From Opeltia flavorubescens (taxonomy: Eukaryota; Ascomycota; Lecanoromycetes; Teloschistales; Teloschistaceae), in contig KE546971.1 of NCBI GenBank assembly GCA_000442125.1, positions 188,583 through 252,582 on the forward strand: a stretch of DNA of 64,000 nt, written 5' to 3'. Of this stretch, positions 58,000 through 64,000 are shown one piece after another. Each line of letters opens with the position of its first letter. Positions within the stretch are counted from its first letter, which is position 1. Under the pieces are notes generated by a model. It saw only the letters and a list, made by a program, of their open reading frames with translations. It was not told the DNA's origin and did no database searches. The translations under genes were made by a program, and so were the position numbers.

Positions 58000-59514
58000 T
58001 TGGTTTAGTTTGACCCTCGCAATCGTGATCCGAGCCTGGCTATCGATCTTGGTACGGCTTTCGGAATGATGTGTGAAATGGGATAATGGTGACTGTGCCT
58101 ATTACACGTCATTGTCGCGATACTAGTAGCTTCTTTAGCTTAATAATACCTGCTACATTGATATTTAAGCATGACTGACCAAATACATGGATGATGCTCA
58201 ATCTGATCTTTCAAACATACTCTGATTTGATACAGAACGTACCTGGGCCATCGGGTAACCAAAAAAGTGAATAGAGGCGAACACGACACCTCGATTTCCA
58301 GTCAACAACCACGAAAAATCGTACAAAAAATTGCGCATATATCTTCGACAGTAGTTCTGATACTAGAGCTTTAGAAAATCCGGGTTTGATCGAGGCATTC
58401 GTGTGGTATTATCCATTATTTGAGGAGCAATTATTGCAGTGGTCGTATGCCAAGGCGAGCCCCTCTATTTACTTTTTTTGTTACCCTCCAAGCTGGGGAG
58501 CTGGGTCAGTCCTACAAGTATGACTAAGCGTATCAATTGCGTTTAGCATGTGGAAGTTCCATAATGAATCCACACTCGGAATGTCTCGAAATGTGTCATT
58601 ACAGATCGTTGACCATGCTTTCACTTCCCCCACAAGGCTAGTAAGTCCCAACACAACGGGCCATCGGATCATCTCTTCCCCGCAAGACTCGGCAATGTAG
58701 ATCATCAGGCCAGTGCTGATCAGTTGACACCACACCTGCTTCACGAGTTGGACTTGACCCTGGCTGAACCCTGTACCCAGAAAATCTGTCTACTTGCAGA
58801 AAGCCATCCGTGGAAGCCGGTCCTTATTGATCCTAACGCCTATTAGGACTATAGGGCAGTTTACTATGTGGCTTTCGATTGGACTGTGCGATATGCTCAT
58901 GGCTTATGGCTAGTTCTAGCCTTCTAGGTGATTATTCTCAGCTCGCTGCAGATTCTAAGACAAAATATCCCGTGTTGTGCAGATCGTTACTTGATTTCTG
59001 GATCCAACATCTAAAATTGTCATGTTGACTGGTTGAGCATTTCATCCTCGGGATCGAGAACTTTGCAGAATCACCATTTCCCTATTCTTGACATTCCGCT
59101 TCACTCTATTCCTGCTGCTACGATCTTGAAATTTCGCGTCTATTCTATTTGCTTTTCGAGTGGACCTGGCAAGCCCGTAAATCCCTTCCGAACGGGGAAG
59201 CATGGGTCAGTGTTTCCACGAACGGTCACCCTATGCATATGTCATATCACGCACACCTTTGGCACATGGATGGGTAATGCGCTTGTTCAATATGGGTATG
59301 ATGGTAAAGTGGGAGGGACGAACCCTGCCCATACCGCTCCGGCAGATAGGCCGTATGTAAGATTTTTGCAGCACTGCCGTCAGAACTACAATTGATTCTC
59401 CATCTTTTTAAATCTACGTACAAGGGGGAGCTTCATGCTAAGCAGCCGGTAAAGTAATGATTCCACCCATCGCAAGCTCGAATAAGGCCTGATCCCGCAC
59501 GGGAGTAACACGAC
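58000..59514. other. Intergenic region containing a second MITE-like element
   Basis: About 1.5 kb with short ORFs only (for example 59033-59395), none supported. It holds the inverted-repeat element at 58256-58483 and the promoter of the rhodopsin-domain receptor. Confidence 0.5.
58256..58483 (-). mobile_element. MITE-like non-autonomous DNA element, copy 2
   Basis: About 228 bases. Left end ACCAAAAAAGTGAATAGAGG (58258-58277); right end, on the other strand, ACAAAAAAAGTAAATAGAGG (ending at 58481). Both ends have adjacent TA (58256-58257 and 58482-58483). Read in reverse, its interior begins TTGGCATACG and ends CTGGAAATCGAGGTGTCG, matching copy 1 at the same relative positions, so the two are diverged copies of one family in opposite orientation about 3 kb apart. 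No ORF. The middle portions have drifted strongly, suggesting an old insertion. Confidence 0.65.
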
Positions 59515-60783
59515 ATGAGCAACGTAAAATCTTCGTCCCGACCTGGCGATGAGGACCGCCATGGAACCATCCTCGCAATCTGCATTGTGGATACCACCTT
59601 AGCCATCATCATCGTTGCTCTACGCATGATTACTCGGATTGGACTTGCCCGCAAACTCGGCTGGGATGATTGGACAATCCTGGGCGCAATTGCTGGACAT
59701 ATCGGCGGCCTTGTGATTGTTATGACAGAAATACATTACGGATTTGGAAGGCATCACAGCTACCTTACCGAATGGGAATACATGGAATTTCTGAAATTCT
59801 CCTACGGCGAGTGGATTCAAACGTTCCAGACTTTGATGTTTACGAAATTATCGATTTGCTTCCTGCTCCTCCGAATCCCGGTCCAGACTTACTTCTTACG
59901 ACCACTCCAAGGAGCTGTTGTTCTTTTGATTGTGTCTAATATCATCCTCACCTTCGTGTGGATTTTCCAATGTAACCCGATCCGTGGTGCATGGAACAAG
60001 CACATTCCGGCCACGTGCTTCACGGATGCACAGTTGCTGAGAATTATCATCTCCCAGGCTGTCATCTCAATCATATCTGACGTTGTCCTTGCGATCTCGC
60101 CTCTCGTGATCTTGTGGAGAGTTCAAATGGAGTGGCGGATCAAAGCTGGCTTGTGCGTGCTAATGGGCCTCGGTGTCATGTGAGTGACTACTCAATATCG
60201 GCAGAGAAATTTGCGTACTGACAATTGATGACCCTTTAGTACCGCTGCATGCTGCATCGTGCGCACTGTTCTCAACGGGCAGAATGTCACCGATGATGTC
60301 TCTTGGGACAGCGTGACAAATTGGTATTGGCGGTCATGGGAGGTCACAATTGGCATCATCGCGGCATGCGTCCCTACATTACGTCCTGGGTATAGAATCG
60401 TCGTCTCGAATATCAACACCTTTGTTTCGAGACGGTCCTCCCGCAAGCCCAGCACAAATACATTCAATGAGTTTGGCCCGTCTTCTAAATCAGCGTCATC
60501 GTTACCGGCGTTGCCATTTTCCAAGCACCTTCTGAATCGCCCAGAGCAATCTTACGATCCTACCTTGGACAACGCTGCGCGCGTAAACTTGGTTGAAGAG
60601 GGTCGAGCTCAACGGTACGTTGACGTCGAAGACGGATTCGCAATGCAATTCTTGCCGAGCGACCAGAAAAATCATCGAGGCGGAATACAGAGAACGACAA
60701 TCAAGATGAATGACCACAATGTTGCTGATAGTCAAAGGAGCTTGAATGCTGAGAAAGTTCAACGAGGGACATTCTTCGTGTGA
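59515..60783 (+). CDS. Rhodopsin-domain (PTH11-like) seven-helix membrane protein
   Basis: Putative fungal receptor-like protein, 402 residues, without a CFEM domain. Exons are 59515-60179 and 60240-60783, phase consistent. The family pattern is clear: DTTLAIIIVALRMITRIGLA, then KLGWDDWTILGAIAG (the WDDW motif), HYGFGRHHSYL, WIQTFQTLMFTKLSICFLLL RIP, FQCNPIRGAWN, CFTDAQLLRIIISQAVISII SD, LWRVQMEWRIKAGLC and TNWYWRSWEVTIGIIAACVP with TLRPGY. Seven hydrophobic helices can be drawn. The C-terminal 140 residues are a hydrophilic cytoplasmic tail. Such genes are numerous in moulds; ligand and output are unknown. It does not bind retinal: there is no Schiff-base lysine helix like that of the true rhodopsin at 289-1334. 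Confidence 0.9.
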
Positions 60784-61280
60784 CGATTGGTAATGATAGA
60801 ATATATATGACTGGGAACGATCGCGGCATGGGATTATGACGGGATTCAATCGGCATTACATTCATCTTTTTTTGAGGTGTCCTTTAAAATCGCGGATGGA
60901 GAGTCACAGTTTTACTTTGGTAGAAGATAAGGTCATGGATAAATACTGGAGCGATAGAGAGCATCTGGCTACTCTCTAGCTGATTAAATCTCCTCGTAAT
61001 GAGTTATCAAGTATACCCAATGATTTCTCTATCGTTCTCAGAGCGGGGTTTTTCGATTATGTTATTGGAAAACTAGGGACGTGTTTCGATAGGACCGTGT
61101 TCCGTGTCTCTCAGGCAAGCTGAGCCGGGGCCGTGAAAAATTGCCAGTTCATAGAACTCTGAAAAAGTCGGCACCATTGAAATGTCTACCGCCGATTCAA
61201 GGCTTGCCAGGTCTGCGTAATACGCCATGATATCTATCATGCATTCGATTGCATGAATAATCCAGTACTGTAGAACACTA
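60784..61280. other. Intergenic region before Utp4
   Basis: About 500 bases, 3' region of the receptor gene and promoter of Utp4. No ORF or motif is supported. Confidence 0.45.
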
Positions 61281-64000
61281 ATGATGGATGTCCACCGATG
61301 TCGATTCGTCCCCTACCCACCATCCGCCATCAACGCCCTTGCATTCTCGCATTCCTCCTCCCTCACAGCCGCAAGCAAAGGCCCACCTACACTTAGGCTA
61401 GCGATCGGAAGAGCGAACGGAGACATAGAGATCTGGAACCCTCTAAAAGGTGCTTGGTATCAAGAGGCAATCTTTCGCGGTGGCAAAGACCGAAGCATCG
61501 AGGGCTTGGTATGGACACAAGATCCAGAAGATGAGGACAAGAATGGGTACAAATTGCCTGGCAGACTACGGCTTTTCAGCATTGGCTATTCAAGTTCGGT
61601 AACGGAGTGGGATCTTGGAAATGGAAGACCTTTGCGGCATGCTTCTGGCAACTACGGAGAGCTCTGGTGCATGGCAGCTCAACCACGGCTACAATCGGTG
61701 GAAAAGGTTGATACAAAGACGGTCAATGGTGTTGAGCTCGGCATGACGCAGCATCAGGCTCTTGCTGTGGGGTGTGCGGACGGTTCACTTGTGCTCTTGT
61801 CGACCGCTGATGGTGATTTACAATTCCACAAGACGCTCACAAGGCCACCGAAGAAGAAAGCCCGGGTACTCAGCATCGCTTGGCAATCCAGGAACGTCGT
61901 CGTCGCTGGTCATGCTGACAGTACAATCCGAGTCTTCGACACCCGCAATGGACAGCAGATACGAGCAATGTCGCTGGGTGTCGGACCAGAAGGAGGGCCT
62001 AAGGAGATCCTGGTATGGTCTGTCAAGGCGACTGTTGATGGCACGATCGTCTCTGGCGATTCGACCGGCACTGTCAGCTTCTGGGATGCAAAGAATTACT
62101 CCCGGCTGCAACGCATCACAAGCCACAAAGCAGACATACTCGATATAGCGGTCAGTGGGGATGGAGAAACGGTCTTCAGCGGCGGTATGGATCGTCGTAC
62201 AACCATCTACAAGCGCGGTCCTGGTAGCAGACCAGGCGAAAAGAAGAGGTGGGCAGAAAAAGCACACCAGAGATTTCATTCACATGATGTTAAGACGATG
62301 GCTGTCTTTGAATCCAACAAGATGAGCATTTTGGCATCTGGAGGTCTTGATACTATGCCAATTGTTGTACCTGTACAGCAATTTGGCAGAGAATACCATC
62401 GAACTCTATCCAGCCTACCACAGCAACCACCTGTCCGCAGCGCGCCCAAAAAGAGACTATTGCTCAGCTGGTGGGATCGCGAAGTCTGCATTTGGAGGGT
62501 TTCAAAATCAAGAGAAGCACAAGATACCACCGGTGTTCTGGAAGGGTTGCCGCAGCCTCCGGCAAAGAAGCTTGTAGCCAAAGTTCTCCTTCAGGTAAGC
62601 AAAACCATGTTTGAAGGATTTGATGATGGAGGGTTGCTCAATTCTACCATAGGGAGAAGAATCCTTAACGGATGCCGACATACTTGAAGACGGTTCTCTA
62701 CTTGTCGTATCGACACCATCTGAGATCAAAGTTTTCCGGTTGAGAGAAAGCAGTCTTATCGACTCCACTATCAGGTTACGAAAAGTGGATCTACCAAGCG
62801 AGCTTCTCAACAAGGGGGCACGATCTGTACAGTTCTCCCCAGACGGCAAATGGTTACTGTTCATCACGAGTACCAACAGAGTTCAGCTCGTCCGCATCGT
62901 AAGATCAGACGAGAAGAAAGAGTCTATCCAATTCCTTCCCCAGCCCATCACCCTCAAACGCCTACCTCGAAAACCGACCCAGGTCAGTCATCTCCACGGC
63001 AGCCTCGGTACATATGACAGATCCATCAGTCGCATCGCATTCTCAGCAGACAGCCGAATCCTCGTCATTGGAGACCTTGCTGGTCACCTAGACACCTTCG
63101 TCCTCGAAGGCCACGAAGACCTCACTCAAGACCCTCCTATCACAAACGCCAACGACGATACTAGCTCTTCCTCTTCATCCTCATCCTCATTATCCTCCGA
63201 CGAATCAGATTCCGAAGCCCATCCTACACTCGTTTATGCCCAACATTGGCGCCGCAGCCCCACCGCTCACCTTGTTCCCAAACTCCCTTCTGCACCGCTG
63301 ATAATGTCTTTCCGGCCCGGACACTCAAATCCCACGTCATCCTCTAAATCATCACCAGCTTCCCTCGGCAAAAGTAATGGCACGACAATAACGCACCTTC
63401 ATCCCACGCGGCACACCCCGCACCCACATTCCCACGACTTACCCAACGGTGAATCCCGCCTCTTCATCCTCACAGCCGAACACCAGATCTATGAGTTCGA
63501 CATCCTAGCTGGTAAATTGAGTGATTGGTCTCGTCGAAACCCTACTTCAACTTTACCATCCGAGTTTAGGGAGCTGAGAGATAGAGCTATGGGTTGTGTG
63601 TGGGATGTTGGAGCTTCTTCCTCTTCCCCATCTGTCAAAGATGCTGTAGCGCCGAGAGAGAGGATCTGGCTCTACGGTAGCTCTTGGCTCTGGATGTTTG
63701 ACCTTAGCAAGGATTTTCCGAGATCGTCGTCCTCTTCTTCTTCTGCTTCCTCCTCCTCCTCCGACGAAGCGCAGACACAACATCACGACTCCCCGAGTCG
63801 CAAGCGTAAGCGCAAATCGGAAGGGCGCTCGTCGTCGGCACTTACACCTTTCGCCAACGACGATCATGATGGTAAGAGGAGGAAAAGACAAAAAGATACA
63901 GGCGCGGGAGGTAAAATCCCGGATTCTGAGCTGAGGAGTGGGATTGGGAGGTTCATACGCAAGAGTGTTGGGGCTGAGGGAGGGGGGGCGAAGTTTATTG
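61281..64000 (+). CDS. UTP4: U3 snoRNP protein Utp4 (WD40), truncated by the window end
   Basis: Nucleolar WD-repeat protein of the t-UTP/UtpA complex needed for pre-18S rRNA processing. Exons are 61281-62594 and 62653-64000, continuing beyond the window; the GTAAGC donor and CCATAG acceptor join VLLQ to GEESLTDADIL in frame. The N-terminus MDVHRCRFVPYPPSAINALA is a near-signature for Utp4. WD repeats follow (LRLAIGRANGDIEIWNPLKG, LFSIGYSSSVTEWDL, LAVGCADGSLVLLS, VVVAGHADSTIRVFDTRNGQ, IVSGDSTGTVSFWDAKNYSR, VFSGGMDRRTTIYK). The C-terminal half carries Ser-rich acidic insertions and a basic Lys/Arg cluster (SRKRKRKSEGR) suited to the nucleolus. The start could be the second of two adjacent ATGs (61284). 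Confidence 0.94.

Overview
This window is nuclear DNA from a filamentous ascomycete (Pezizomycotina). The gene content suggests a leotiomycete-like fungus, but the sequence alone does not fix the class. The pointers are many short introns of about 45-60 bases with GT(A/G)xGx donors, CTAAC/CTGAC-type branch sites and AG acceptors, and compact genes on both strands. Typical mould families are present: a fungal rhodopsin, an Rds1 ferritin-like protein, a PTH11-like rhodopsin-domain receptor, a GH64 glucanase and an Ato-type acetate channel. Two unresolved bases (22961 and 33753) point to a draft assembly. I found no tRNA, rRNA, CRISPR, organellar or viral sequence. Most gene models were built by joining exons by hand. 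For every intact spliced model the exon lengths give an open frame with no internal stop.

Layout. 0-7 kb: a rhodopsin with all proton-pump residues (minus strand), a long gene-free stretch, and a broken gene with a possible deaminase-like end. 7-20 kb: a ZIP zinc transporter, a malonyl-CoA synthetase (ACSF3 type), a divergent BolA/RPS2 pair, an acidic nuclear protein of unknown role, a GH64 glucanase and an Sso-type syntaxin. 21-33 kb: Rab5, Sac1 phosphoinositide phosphatase, Rcf1, nicotinate phosphoribosyltransferase, threonine deaminase and a short-chain dehydrogenase. 32.5-40 kb: a large regulatory-looking gap leading into a G1 cyclin, with a small spliced ORF just upstream and several MCB (ACGCGT) sites. 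40-46 kb: an acetate permease, Rds1 and an 85-residue serine-rich spliced gene. 48-54 kb: Srs2 helicase and a USP-type ubiquitin protease. 54-64 kb: AT-rich gaps with two related MITE-like elements around a four-helix membrane protein, then a rhodopsin-domain receptor and Utp4, which runs off the window end.

How the genes fit together. There is no biosynthetic cluster; this is mostly ordinary euchromatin. Loose themes are membrane traffic (Sso syntaxin, Rab5 and Sac1 lie within 5.5 kb), mitochondrial metabolism (ACSF3, BolA, Rcf1), ribosome production (RPS2, Utp4) and genome maintenance (Srs2 beside a USP).

The least ordinary items are the two related MITE-like elements, two small spliced genes that single-ORF calling would miss (35440-36147 and 45878-46191), the ACGCGT cluster upstream of the cyclin, an imperfect repeat in the zinc-transporter promoter, and the interrupted deaminase-like gene.
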